Positions 16,652-26,305 are shown, counted from the first letter of the stretch. The stretch is 64,000 nt of DNA from Bog-257 sp963834135 (GCA_963834135.1 CAWIAN010000005.1:744001-808000); one strand, 5' to 3'. Program-made: numbers and translations. The notes: generated by a model from the letters alone, not told the origin.

Positions 16652-17877
16652 ATGTCCCGCCGCACTGGGCAAACTGGTCACATCGAGAAAAGTGGCAAAT
16701 GGTGGGTTATCAGATGGTGGATGGATGTTCCCGGACAGGAAAAGAGGGTGCTCAAACGAGCGAAGTTGTGCCCTATTGCCGGTCCTGGCGCTCTGTCCGC
16801 CTCAGAACGCAAACGCCGCGGTCGAATACTTCAACAAAGTTGTCAAGGGACAACGCGCGGATGTTCTCACGTTCGAGCAGCAATCGAAGCGCTGGATCGA
16901 ACATCTGCAGAAACGCAAACGTAAACCGGTCGCATCGACCACAATCGAAGACTGGGAGCGAACGTTGAAGAACTGGATCAATCCCCATATCGGCGATTGT
17001 CCCGTTTCCGACGTCAACAACGCCGTTCTGAAGACGCTTGTCGCCAAGATGTCGAAGAGCGGTCTGGCTCCCAAGACGATCGACAACTACATCCAGATTC
17101 CAAAGATGGTTGTCGCTTCGGTGATGGACGATGATGGCAACCAAGTGTATCCGCGGAAGTGGAACAACGAGTTCATCGACATGCCGATCGTGGAGCAGTC
17201 GGAGCAGAACAGGCCATCGTTCTCCTCGGAGATCATGACCGGCTTGGCGAAGTATCGCAGGCCTCGCGAGCAGATGATCTTTATCATCGCTGCCGCGGGT
17301 GGGCTTCGAATCGGTGAGCTCTCGGAATCGAAATCGACAAACACCTGTCGACCGACCGCTCGGTCATCAGCATCAAGCAGAAGGCTCGGCAGGGAAGCTG
17401 GAAGGCCGGTTGAAGACACCGAGCGCCATTCGGCAAGTCGATCTTCACCCCGATGTTGCCAACCTGCTTCAGGCGTTCATCGGTACGCGAAAGACGGGCC
17501 TTCTATTCCAGACGAGGTCCGGGAAGCCGCTCTCGCTGTCGAACATTCTTCGTCGCCACTTGCATCCGGCGCTGAAGAAGCTTGGCTACGTGAATCCGAG
17601 CAAGGGAGATCACAAGGCGGGAAGCCACGCGTTCCGGCGTTTCCGGAACACGTACCTGAAGAATGAAACCGCATGCCCCAAGGGCCTTCGCGACTACTGG
17701 TTGGGGCACGCGGGTAATTCGATGGACGATCTCTACGACATGGTGAAGGACAACACCGCTTTCAGAAAGAAGAAAGCCGAGGAGTTCGGTGTCGGCTTCG
17801 AACTGCCGTCCTCGGTATCAGTTGTACCGAATGTACCGAAAAAGCTGCGCAAAACGAGCTCAGCGAAGGCTGCCTAA
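16652..17877 (+). pseudogene. Tyrosine-family site-specific integrase, frameshifted
   Basis: Reassembling three frame changes gives one integrase of about 400 residues. It has an N-terminal AP2/arm-like segment (SGKWWVIRWWMDVPG), a SAM-like core-binding domain (LTFEQQSKRWIEHLQKR), and a catalytic domain with Arg in GGLRIGEL, His-x-x-Arg in SHAFRRFRNTYLK, a GHAGNS box and the terminal Tyr in DDLYDMVK. Shifts are needed near 16820, 17320 and 17409. The gene ends 20 bases before the right att repeat and reads toward tRNA-Pro, exactly where an island integrase is expected. Three single-base shifts in 1.2 kb suggest decay, though assembly indels are possible. Confidence 0.85.
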
Positions 17878-17896
17878 CTTGTTGAATGGGTGAGAG

Positions 17897-17979
<83 letters not shown>

Positions 17980-18214
17980 ACGTCGATTGCGGATCCGGCA
18001 CTATGTGTTCGGGAGAACACCTCGAGAAGCGCCGAACCTTGATTATAACAGAGCGTTCCCACCCACGACGACCTGGTCGAATCCCCTGAGCCACTCCGCC
18101 CGACACGTCCTTGTCGGCAAACTCGCCGCGCAACGTTAGCTTCGCGATGCTCATAGATCACGCTGGGTGGTGACATCAGTCACAGGCAAGGCGATCGTCC
18201 GGAGCTAGGCTGAT

Positions 18215-18233
18215 ATTGAAAATGATTTTCAAT
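18215..18233. promoter_or_regulatory. Fur box upstream of TonB-dependent receptor
   Basis: The 19 bases attgaaaatgattttcaat form a 9-1-9 perfect palindrome that matches the shape of Fur operators (7-1-7 core GAAAATGATTTTC). It lies about 45 bases before the preferred start of the receptor gene. This supports iron-dependent repression of that gene. Confidence 0.75.
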
Positions 18234-18278
18234 TTCAACTTAGGATCCGCCCAGCACCGCTCCTGGAAAGTTGCCTTC

Positions 18279-21200
18279 GTGAATCGCCCTTATCCTGAAA
18301 GAAGCTTTCGCTACGGCCGAAAGCTCGCTCTTATTCTCCTGTTCCTGATGACCAATTTTTGTCTGGCTGCCGACGGCGGAAGCGTCTCCGGCACCGTCTC
18401 CGATCCTTCGGGCGCGGTCATTTCCGGTGCAACGATCGTGCTTAGCGTCCCGGCCGGCGGAACGCAGGGAACCGTCAGCAGCAGCGCTGATGGCTCCTAT
18501 TCGTTTCCCAACGTCGCGCCAGGGCATTACCAAATACAGGTTGATGCTCCGGGGTTTCAGTCCTATAGCGAAGCCGACATCGACGTGGAGGTCGGAACGG
18601 TATTTCGCGCCGATGTACAGCTGACCCTGGCTTCCAAAGCGGAGGTGGTGGAAGTAACTGCCAGCATAATGTCGCTGGACTCCACCTCAACGCAATCGGG
18701 TGGGCTGATCACCACGAAGGAGATGACGGCTGTGCCGTTGAACGGTCGGAGCTTCACCGATTTACTGTCGATGCAGCCTGGCGTCATTCCCGCTAGTTCC
18801 GCGCAGCCGAATGCGGTGGTCATGTCGGGTTGCACTGCCACGCCCCCTTCGGGAGATCTCAACGCCGGCAACCTTTCGGTCAGCGGACAACGCGAAACCG
18901 CCAATGGCTTTCTGGTGAACGGCAGTGCGGTGGAAGAAGACTTCAATAACGGGACGGCCATTGTCCCCACACTGGACGCCATTCAGGAGCTGCGCGTTCT
19001 GACCAACAATTTCGACGCCGAGTACGGCAACTACAGTGGCGGCCAGGTGCTGGTGAATACCCGCTCGGGATCGAATCAGTTTCACGGCAACGTTTTTGAA
19101 TTTCTGCGGAACACCGATCTCGATGCACGCAACTACTTTGCCACCTCGCGCGCGACTTACGATCGCAATCAATATGGCGCGACGTTCGGAGGCCCAATCC
19201 GCCAGAACAAAGCGTATTTCTTCGTGGACTATCAGGGCACGCAGATGACCCAGGGACAGGAAACCGGCTACATCGTCGTGCCTAGTCTGGCCGACCGCAG
19301 CGGAAACCTCTCCGATCTTGCCAGCCAACTGACGGGCAAGGTCAGCAGCGATTACTGGGCGAACCAGTTGGCGCAGAAGCTCGGATATTCCGTTCGCGCC
19401 GGAGAGTCGTATTACAGCCCAGGCTGCGTCAGTTCATCGCAATGCGTTTTTCCGAATGCCACGCTGCCGTCGTCGATATGGTCGGCTCCCGCCAAATCGC
19501 TGATGCAATATATTCCGCAACCTAACGTCGGACAGAACTTGTTTTCTGACTCCGCGGAAAACGAAACGCTCGGAGACAACAAAGGTGCGGCGCGTCTGGA
19601 TTTCAATACACAGCATTTCGGAAATATCTTTGCTTATTACCTGGTCGATCAATTCTCTATGGACAATCCTTACCCGACGCAGCAGGGGGGCGCGAATGTC
19701 CCCGGCTTCAATGCGCTTTCAGACGGGCGTGCCCAACTGTTGAGCATTGGAGCGGTGAAGACCTTTGGCTCAGCCACCGTGAACGAAGCGCATTTCAGCT
19801 ACATGCGGTTCGCCAATGTCATCGGTCAGCCGGTCGGAGGAGTGGGGCCATCCCTGGCATCGCAGGGCTTCGTCACCGGCGAGGGTACGTTGGGCATCGT
19901 TCCACTCAATCCCAGCATTGAGGGAATCGAAAACGTCGCCTTCAACGACTTCACGATCGGAGTTGATGTCACCGGCGAAACGCAGGTCAACAATACTTAC
20001 AGTTGGAGCGACAATCTGTCGCATGTCTACGGTAAGCACACGTTGAAAGTGGGCGGCAGTTTTCATTTGGATCAGATCAACATCCGATCGAATTCCATCA
20101 ATAACGGGTCATTCGTTTTCCAAGGGACCGAGACTGGTTCTGATTTCGCCGACTACTTGTTAGGCGTCGCCACGACATACGAGCAAGGTGACGCGCGCCC
20201 GTTTTACCTTCGCAATAAATATGTGGGCGCATTTGCGCAGGACAGCTGGCAGCTTCGACCAAACCTGGTGCTGAACTACGGATTGCGCTGGGATGTGTTG
20301 CCGCCCTGGCGAGAGAAATACAATCAGCTGCAGACGTTCGTCCTGGGCGAGCAGTCCCGGGTGTACCCCAACGCTCCGCAAGGCATCGTCTTTCCTGGCG
20401 ATCCTGGCATTCCCTCTACGCTCGCGCCTACCAAGTGGGACAACTTTGCGCCACGCTTCGGAGTTTCGTACTCGCCCGGATTCGCCAAAGGCCCTCTTGC
20501 GGCGATCTTAGGTGGACCTGGTAAGAGCACGGTACGAGCCGGCTTCGGCATGTTCTATAACGCATTCGAAGGACTCTCGGCCGGCATCATGAGTGCGTGC
20601 GCGCCTTACGGATACGACTACGACAGCACCGGTGGCCGGCCCACGTTCAGCGAGCCGTTCGTTTCTGCCACCACGGGTCTCAGTAACGGCCAGCCATTTC
20701 CTTCGCCCATGCCGCCCTTGGGGGCATCGGCCAGCAATCCCAACAGCTCCGTCGACTGGTCGAGGTATGAACCCATCACCGGGGATCCCGCGTTCTATCA
20801 CGGCAACACGTCTCCCTACACCGAAAGCTATACGTTGTCGTGGCAGCGTGAATTGCCGGCGAACACCTTCCTCACGGCGGGTTATGTGGGTTCGCAATCG
20901 CACCATCTTCTGGTGCTCACGTCCGCGAACCCAGGCGATGCCGCAGCCTGCCTTAGCGTGAGCCAGCCGAATCAGGTCATGCCGGGAACAGCCACCTGCG
21001 GTCCGTTCAGCGAAGGCGGCGTCTTCACCATGGCGAACGGTTCACAGATATTGGCGCGCGGCCCATTCAGTTCCTACTTCGACGGCATCACGTATCAGAA
21101 GACGATCGGTTTTTCGAATTACAATGCGTTGGAAGTTTCCCTTCGCCATACCAGCCGATCGCTGGATCTGTCTGCCGGTTATACCTACAGCAAGTCACTG

Positions 21201-21830
21201 GACGACTCATCAAGCCTCTCCGAGCCGGTCTATCCGTTCGATCCCGCATTGACCAAAGCGATATCCGCTTTCGACATGCGGCACAACTTCGTAGTCAGTT
21301 ACCGTTATCTGCTTCCGTTCAACACCTTGTTCGGAAGCCACAGCCGATGGAGCAGTGGATGGTGGTTCTCCGGCATCACGCATTTTTCCAGCGGGCTGCC
21401 GGTCACGCTGTACAACAACACCGACAGCTCGCTGCTGGGGTCCATGCCAAACGGGATCAACAATAACGGTGTCGATACGCCTGAATATCTCGGCGGCAAT
21501 CTGGCTGTGAATACGAATCCGCGTAACGGAGCAGCCGCTTTCAATACGGCGCTTTTCGCGCTTCCAGCCCTGGGAACAATCGGCAACGCGCCACGCCGCT
21601 TCTTCTACGGTCCGGGCATGGAGAACTTCGACATGGCGTTGCAAAAGGAATTTGTGGTCGCGGAAGGGAAGACGCTGCAATTCCGCATGGAGGCTTTCAA
21701 CGTTTTCAATCACGCGCAGTTTTTTGGCGCCGCCGCGGTGAATGGCAACATTAGTAGCACGGGCTTCGGCCAGATCGTGAATGCCATGCCGCCGCGCGAG
21801 GTGCAGTTGGCGGTGAAGTTCGCGTTTTGA
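18279..21830 (+). CDS. TonB-dependent outer-membrane receptor with carboxypeptidase regulatory-like domain
   Basis: Large Oar-like outer-membrane transporter, about 1183 residues. A signal peptide (LALILLFLMTNFCLA) precedes a beta-sandwich carboxypeptidase-regulatory-like domain (SVSGTVSDPSGAVISGATIVL...GFQSYSEADIDVEVG), then a plug (LNGRSFTDLLSMQPGV; VSGQRETANGFLVNGS; YSGGQVLVNTRSGSNQFHGNVFEFLRN) and a long barrel ending in VQLAVKFAF with the C-terminal Phe. The frame is open from 18216, but that start lies inside the Fur box. The GTG at 18279 gives a normal signal peptide. The Fur box implies uptake of a siderophore or iron-related ligand, unusual for this family, which is otherwise linked to polymers. 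It lies just outside the island. Confidence 0.92.
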   Translation: MNRPYPERSFRYGRKLALILLFLMTNFCLAADGGSVSGTVSDPSGAVISGATIVLSVPAGGTQGTVSSSADGSYSFPNVAPGHYQIQVDAPGFQSYSEADIDVEVGTVFRADVQLTLASKAEVVEVTASIMSLDSTSTQSGGLITTKEMTAVPLNGRSFTDLLSMQPGVIPASSAQPNAVVMSGCTATPPSGDLNAGNLSVSGQRETANGFLVNGSAVEEDFNNGTAIVPTLDAIQELRVLTNNFDAEYGNYSGGQVLVNTRSGSNQFHGNVFEFLRNTDLDARNYFATSRATYDRNQYGATFGGPIRQNKAYFFVDYQGTQMTQGQETGYIVVPSLADRSGNLSDLASQLTGKVSSDYWANQLAQKLGYSVRAGESYYSPGCVSSSQCVFPNATLPSSIWSAPAKSLMQYIPQPNVGQNLFSDSAENETLGDNKGAARLDFNTQHFGNIFAYYLVDQFSMDNPYPTQQGGANVPGFNALSDGRAQLLSIGAVKTFGSATVNEAHFSYMRFANVIGQPVGGVGPSLASQGFVTGEGTLGIVPLNPSIEGIENVAFNDFTIGVDVTGETQVNNTYSWSDNLSHVYGKHTLKVGGSFHLDQINIRSNSINNGSFVFQGTETGSDFADYLLGVATTYEQGDARPFYLRNKYVGAFAQDSWQLRPNLVLNYGLRWDVLPPWREKYNQLQTFVLGEQSRVYPNAPQGIVFPGDPGIPSTLAPTKWDNFAPRFGVSYSPGFAKGPLAAILGGPGKSTVRAGFGMFYNAFEGLSAGIMSACAPYGYDYDSTGGRPTFSEPFVSATTGLSNGQPFPSPMPPLGASASNPNSSVDWSRYEPITGDPAFYHGNTSPYTESYTLSWQRELPANTFLTAGYVGSQSHHLLVLTSANPGDAAACLSVSQPNQVMPGTATCGPFSEGGVFTMANGSQILARGPFSSYFDGITYQKTIGFSNYNALEVSLRHTSRSLDLSAGYTYSKSLDDSSSLSEPVYPFDPALTKAISAFDMRHNFVVSYRYLLPFNTLFGSHSRWSSGWWFSGITHFSSGLPVTLYNNTDSSLLGSMPNGINNNGVDTPEYLGGNLAVNTNPRNGAAAFNTALFALPALGTIGNAPRRFFYGPGMENFDMALQKEFVVAEGKTLQFRMEAFNVFNHAQFFGAAAVNGNISSTGFGQIVNAMPPREVQLAVKFAF

Positions 21831-21925
21831 GAAAACGAATTGTTCGGGAGGATGCTCTCCACTACAATTCGTGCATTCCGATAATTCATTCGGCAATCCT
21901 GCATTACGTCCGTAGGAGAGAATTC

Positions 21926-22732
21926 ATGTCCCGTGTCATGGCTGCATGTCTACTCGCGCTTGTGCTGTCGGCTGGAAGCTCGTTCGGTTGGGCACAAGGT
22001 TCAGGGCAGGCGGCAACTTCGGCGTCGGCTGCGCCGGCGCAGGGTTCCGTGTCGGGCACCATCGCCTACCGCGAACGTATTGCTCTGCCTGCGAACGCGG
22101 CCATCGAGGTCAAGGTACAGGACGTTTCGCTACAGGACGCCGCAGCCAAGACGATTGCTGAAACCGTGTTTGCGCCAGAGGGGAAGCAGGTGCCGATTCC
22201 GTTCCAGCTTTCTTACAATCCGGCCGATATCAATCAGGCGCACAACTACCAGGTGGAAGCGAACATTACCGTGAACGGAAAATTGATGTTCGTCTCGACG
22301 GCCGCGTACCCGGTAATCACGCACGGAGCGCCGTCGCAGGTGGCAGTCATGTTGCAGCAGGCGCCTGCTCAACCGGCGGCGGCTGCGGGAGCGAAGCTGA
22401 CGGGTACGAAGTGGGTGCTGGCCGAGGTGAACGGTAACCCTGCCGCACCCGGCGAGGGTCAGTCGGTACATCTGGTGCTGCACAAAAAGGGCAAGCTCAC
22501 CGGCTCGACCGGGTGCAATAACGTGGTGGGAAACTACATTGCGTCCGAAGGTGCGTTGCAGTTTACGCCCGCGGCAACGACGATGAAGATGTGTCCCGCT
22601 CCGGTGATGCAGCAGGAGCAGGCGGTGCTGGCGGCGATGAAGGCGACCACCGCTTACAAAGTGAATGGGAATACGCTGGAGTTGCTGAACGGGCAGCAGT
22701 CACTGGCGAAGTTTCAGGCGGAAGGGAAGTGA
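21926..22732 (+). CDS. YbaY-like plus META domain secreted protein
   Basis: Protein of 268 residues with a signal peptide (about residues 1-23) and two domains. Residues about 40-150 match the YbaY lipoprotein domain (GTIAYRERIALPANAAIEVKVQDVS, then PFQLSYNPADINQAHNYQVEANI). Residues about 165-268 match the META domain (LTGTKWVLAEVNG, GKLTGSTGCNNVVGNY, TTMKMCPAPVMQQEQAVLAAM), known from heat-shock HslJ. No lipobox cysteine is seen. The ATG at 21926 has AGGAG at a good distance; the open frame extends to 21827 without support. It follows the receptor by 95 bases. Its role is probably in envelope stress or stability; it is not defined. Confidence 0.88.
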   Translation: MSRVMAACLLALVLSAGSSFGWAQGSGQAATSASAAPAQGSVSGTIAYRERIALPANAAIEVKVQDVSLQDAAAKTIAETVFAPEGKQVPIPFQLSYNPADINQAHNYQVEANITVNGKLMFVSTAAYPVITHGAPSQVAVMLQQAPAQPAAAAGAKLTGTKWVLAEVNGNPAAPGEGQSVHLVLHKKGKLTGSTGCNNVVGNYIASEGALQFTPAATTMKMCPAPVMQQEQAVLAAMKATTAYKVNGNTLELLNGQQSLAKFQAEGK

Positions 22733-22779
22733 GGGTGCTCTGAGCGAAGGGTTGTCGGCGGGCGAGATCCTTCAGGGTA

Positions 22780-22836
22780 TAGGGGTCCTTCGACTGCGTT
22801 CGGACGCTGCGCGTCCTCTCTCCGCTCAGGATGACA
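22780..22836. repeat. Family A hairpin element
   Basis: Half-element reading GGTCCTTCGAC, a central stem (GGACGC with GCGTCC), then CTCAGGATGAC. Same ends as copies elsewhere in the window but a different stem. Confidence 0.8.
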
Positions 22837-22858
22837 ATCAAGAAATAAGCTAACTCGT

Positions 22859-23734
22859 TTATCTTTTTTTGCCGTCGATTCCGGCCCACTTTTCCAGCAG
22901 GCCTAAGGTGGCCGCGTAATCCAGATCGTCCCAGCCCTCTTCGCTCGACATCTCGTAGATTTCCTCGACCGTTTCCAGTGCCGGCAGCTTGACGCGTTTC
23001 TCCTTGGCCATATCGAGCATGAGGTGGATGTCCTTATGCATGAGCCGCAGCGGGAAGTTCGGCGAGTAGTCGCGCCGCAGGACGAACGGAGCTTTGTAAT
23101 CCACAACCCCGTTCTTCACCATCGAAGCCTGGATCAGCTCCAACATCTTCTGTGGTTCGACGCCGAGCTTCTGTGTCAGGGTGAGGGCCTCGGAAAATCC
23201 TTCGTAGATCAGCGCGATCATCAGGTTCATGCCAAGCTTGGCCGCCTGCCCCTTGCCCGTGTCTCCGATGTGGATGACCTGCTTGCCCATGGCTTTGAAT
23301 AGTGGATCCAGATACGCGACGGGTTCAGCAGCGCCGCCGACGATAAAGATGAGCTGACCATTCTCGGCTCCAATCTTCGAGCCAGTGACCGGGGCGTCGA
23401 CCCAGTGGACACCTTTCTCGTTTACGCGCTGGGCGAACTGCACGGTGGCGGACGGCGAGATCGTGCTGGAGTCGACGATGATTGCGCCTTCGTTCAGCGA
23501 GTGCACAGCGCCGTCGTCGCCGAAGATGACGCGCTCGACGGCAGCCGTATCGGCGACACAACTCCAGATTACTTCGGCCTCCTTTGCGGCATTGGCCGGC
23601 GAGATGGCAGTAGTGGCGCCCTCCACGTGCTGGCGTGCGGTGCGGTTCCACACCGAGACTTCGTGTCCGGCGGCAACCAGCCGCGAAGCCATGGGACGTC
23701 CCATGATGCCCAAGCCAAGAAAAGCGATACGCAT
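22859..23734 (-). CDS. NAD(P)-dependent 3-hydroxyisobutyrate dehydrogenase-like / gamma-hydroxybutyrate dehydrogenase family
   Basis: Beta-hydroxyacid dehydrogenase, 291 residues. It begins with the Rossmann motif FLGLGIMGRPMASRL, then the substrate-binding DAPVTGSKIGAENGQLIFIVGG, and the catalytic lysine region KGQAAKLGMNLMIA. The C-terminal helix bundle carries FPLRLMHKDIHLMLD, typical of GLYR1/GhbD-like succinic semialdehyde reductases. The ATG at 23734 has AAGGAGC upstream. The substrate (3-hydroxyisobutyrate, glyoxylate or succinic semialdehyde) cannot be told from sequence. It stands alone, facing the YbaY/META gene. Confidence 0.88.
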   Translation of the reverse strand: MRIAFLGLGIMGRPMASRLVAAGHEVSVWNRTARQHVEGATTAISPANAAKEAEVIWSCVADTAAVERVIFGDDGAVHSLNEGAIIVDSSTISPSATVQFAQRVNEKGVHWVDAPVTGSKIGAENGQLIFIVGGAAEPVAYLDPLFKAMGKQVIHIGDTGKGQAAKLGMNLMIALIYEGFSEALTLTQKLGVEPQKMLELIQASMVKNGVVDYKAPFVLRRDYSPNFPLRLMHKDIHLMLDMAKEKRVKLPALETVEEIYEMSSEEGWDDLDYAATLGLLEKWAGIDGKKR

Positions 23735-23972
23735 GCGTAGCTCCTTACGTACTTTCGGAATTCGACACGCGCACGACGAAGTGGCAGGCGTGTACACCCG
23801 AAACTAATGATTTAAGCTGAGCGGAACACTAAGGTCAAGGAAGACCAACTTAGCTGCGTGTTTTGCATTTTCTGCGCACTCCCAACGAATTGGAGAAGCA
23901 GAGGCTGCGGCGCCTGCATTTCCTCCTTCGCATCGCGGAAGCACCCATCCGCGTCTAACTAACTGTACCTAC

Positions 23973-24857
23973 ATGATTGGACCCACAATTCGACGCAAGG
24001 CCAAGCAGTTCGGGACGCTGGTGCGCCGCTCTGCCGTCACGCCGCGAACCGGAGTTACTCGCAAACCGGTATTGGCCGCACGTGGCCAGCTAGCCGTTAC
24101 CTTCATCGGGCACTCCAGCTTCTTTCTTCAAATCGGCGGCAAGAACATCCTTGTCGACCCTAATTTCGCGCGCTGGATTTTCGTGCTGAAGCGGCTGCGC
24201 CGGCCGGGATTGCGGCTGCGCGACCTGCCGCCCATCGATGCCGTCCTGGTTTCGCACGCCCACTTCGACCACCTGCACCGTCCCTCGCTACGCGCGATTG
24301 CGCGGCTCACACGCTGGCATTCGGGCAAGCGCCCGCAGATTATCGTGCCGCGCCATGTTCGCGACCTGGTCAGCGATCTAGGCTTCGGCAAGATCACGGA
24401 ACTCGACTGGTGGGAGAACTGCCAGGTCGGTGGGGTTGAGATCACTCACGTGCCTTCGCGCCACTGGGGCGCGCGCATTGTACGCGACATGCATCGCGGC
24501 TACGGCGGCTACGTTCTGCGGTCGGGTAGGCACTCGGTTTACCATGCGGGCGACACAGCTTACTTCAATGGCTTTCGCGAGATCGGCGAGCGCTTGAGGC
24601 CCGACTTGGCGCTGTTGCCCATCGGCGCCTATCACCCGGAATCGTATCGCGCGGTGCACACCAGTCCCGAAGAGGCGGTGCAGGCGTTCGTCGACCTGGG
24701 CGCGCGCTGGATGGTTCCCATGCACTACGGAACGTTTCGCCTTTCGTATGAACCAGTCGAGGAACCGGTTGAGCGACTGAAGATAGAAGCCAGGCGGATT
24801 GGAATCGAGAAAAAAGTGTGCGTTCTGGAAGAGGGTGTGGCGAAGTTTTTCGAGTGA
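23973..24857 (+). CDS. Metallo-beta-lactamase-fold hydrolase, NAPE-PLD/UlaG-like
   Basis: Zinc hydrolase of 294 residues. Metal ligands are in SHAHFDHLHR (the HxHxDH motif), the VPSRHWGAR histidine, HAGDTAYF and the final MVPMHYGTFRL. The order and the PSRHW segment are those of N-acyl-phosphatidylethanolamine phospholipase D relatives and bacterial L-ascorbate-6-phosphate lactonase-like proteins. No signal peptide, so probably cytoplasmic; the basic N-terminus could contact membrane. A phosphodiesterase or lactonase role is plausible. No operon partners. Confidence 0.88.
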   Translation: MIGPTIRRKAKQFGTLVRRSAVTPRTGVTRKPVLAARGQLAVTFIGHSSFFLQIGGKNILVDPNFARWIFVLKRLRRPGLRLRDLPPIDAVLVSHAHFDHLHRPSLRAIARLTRWHSGKRPQIIVPRHVRDLVSDLGFGKITELDWWENCQVGGVEITHVPSRHWGARIVRDMHRGYGGYVLRSGRHSVYHAGDTAYFNGFREIGERLRPDLALLPIGAYHPESYRAVHTSPEEAVQAFVDLGARWMVPMHYGTFRLSYEPVEEPVERLKIEARRIGIEKKVCVLEEGVAKFFE

Positions 24858-24993
24858 AAAGCCGCTGCCCGGAAGCGTTCAGGCTAGCGTCAGCTGGAGC
24901 GTCTCATTCAGCAGACGCCTCAGCCAGCGGCCGACATCCTACAGCCCCGCCTCCCTCGCGTATCATTCCTACATCTCACCTCTGGAGATCCTA

Positions 24994-25329
24994 ATGAAGA
25001 AGATCGCACTCCTGCTGCTGCTCACACTATTCCTGTCGGCGTTCGCCATCGCGGGCGACACCTACATCCCGGGTAAGATCGCGAAGTGGGAAAACGGCAC
25101 CTATCCGGACGGCAAGAAGATGAAGACCTGGGTCGTCTATACGCTGCAGGGCGACAGCACCAACTATTCCATCGCGCATAAGGGCGAGAACAAGCCGCAA
25201 ATGCAGGCGGGAGAGTCCGTCCAATACTTCATCAAGAAGAACACCCAGATCTACGTGATCGATGCGAAGAACAAGAAGCGCGAGTACCAGATCATCGGGC
25301 AGACGGCCGCTGCTGCGCCCGCACAGTAG
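24994..25329 (+). CDS. Small secreted hypothetical protein
   Basis: Protein of 111 residues with a textbook signal peptide (MKKIALLLLLTLFLSAFAIAG) and a mature part of about 90 residues rich in Lys, Tyr and Asn. No cysteine lipobox and no named domain that I recognise. The mature part looks like a small beta-rich fold. The ATG at 24994 is preceded by GGAGATC. Function unknown. Confidence 0.75.
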   Translation: MKKIALLLLLTLFLSAFAIAGDTYIPGKIAKWENGTYPDGKKMKTWVVYTLQGDSTNYSIAHKGENKPQMQAGESVQYFIKKNTQIYVIDAKNKKREYQIIGQTAAAAPAQ

Positions 25330-25534
25330 CGATCGTAGTCAGAGGTGGTCGCCGTTGCCCGCCGGAGTGTAGGGAACTACGGTTTGTCGGCAGTGGAAGG
25401 ATTTGTCCTTCATACGCGCGGGATTATCCGGAATGACTGCGACCACAATTCGTCAGGGAACGAAAGTTCTCACCTGGGATGAGTGTTCCTTGGGGACCCG
25501 TTTTCCGCGCGTGATACCAAAGCGAAGCTAGCGT
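25330..25534. other. Intergenic, nothing recognised
   Basis: No gene or clear signal is visible between the secreted protein and the HD hydrolase. Confidence 0.35.
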
Positions 25535-26221
25535 CTAGCGCTTGGCCTTGAGCTTGGTGGCGATCCGCCGGGGCGGACGGATAGGCGAGGCAAGAATACC
25601 GGAGAGGTGTTCCACCTCGGTCACCACACGATCCAGGTCGTCGATGAGCGGCTTCAACCGGTGGGTCACGCCGCCTATGCGATATTCGCGCACCAGCGAG
25701 CGGTAATACCAAAGCGTTTTGGCCTTCGGCGCCGAGAAACGTGAGAAAGCAAGATCTCCCTCGTTGCGGAGATCGCGCAGCACGGCTCGGCAGTTGTAAA
25801 GCTTGTCGGCCGCCGAGACAAAACGGGTGTCGGCGTCTTCGTGACGTACGCGATGCAGGTAACGAATCTTGCGCCGCTCCCAATTCTCTTTCTTCTTGGC
25901 ATCCTCGACGTACGAATCGGTGCAGCCGTCGACGATCGTGGCCACGCGCGGCCCGAAAATCTGCGCGATCATCTTCAGCATCGGCCGCCCGCCATGGTCC
26001 TCGACCGCATCGTGCAGCAGCGCCGCGATCGCCATATCTTCATCGCCACCGTAATCGAGCACGATGGACGCCACTCCCAGCAAATGCGAAATGTACGGGA
26101 TGCCGCTCTTCTTACGGTCCTGGTCGCGATGCACCTGCGCGGCAAACAGCAGTGCATGATCGAAGCGCGTGGTGAGCGGGACGAACTTACGATCGAGCGA
26201 GGCACGTTGCCGGATAGTCAT
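25535..26221 (-). CDS. HD-domain phosphohydrolase, SpoT hydrolase-like
   Basis: Stand-alone HD hydrolase of about 228 residues. The motifs match the ppGpp hydrolase domain of RelA/SpoT: YISHLLGVASIVLDYG, then the HD pair in ALLHDAVEDHGG, and the later Asp motif VSAADKLYNCRAVLRDL. No synthetase, TGS or ACT domain is present, so it resembles small alarmone hydrolases (Mesh1 type). The start at 26221 fits better than the upstream one at 26263, whose extra residues look untranslated. Alarmone or nucleotide hydrolysis is inferred from the motifs. Confidence 0.85.
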   Translation of the reverse strand: MTIRQRASLDRKFVPLTTRFDHALLFAAQVHRDQDRKKSGIPYISHLLGVASIVLDYGGDEDMAIAALLHDAVEDHGGRPMLKMIAQIFGPRVATIVDGCTDSYVEDAKKKENWERRKIRYLHRVRHEDADTRFVSAADKLYNCRAVLRDLRNEGDLAFSRFSAPKAKTLWYYRSLVREYRIGGVTHRLKPLIDDLDRVVTEVEHLSGILASPIRPPRRIATKLKAKR

Positions 26222-26305
26222 AAGCGGTGCAGACAGAATAACGGAGCCACTAGCGGCTAGCAATTAGCAAGTGGCAATGAGCACTCAGGCGCATCAATTT
26301 CTCGA

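Noticed and set aside
18216..18278. Start of the TonB-dependent receptor inside the Fur box
   Set aside because: The first residues come from the operator palindrome. The GTG at 18279 gives a normal signal peptide.
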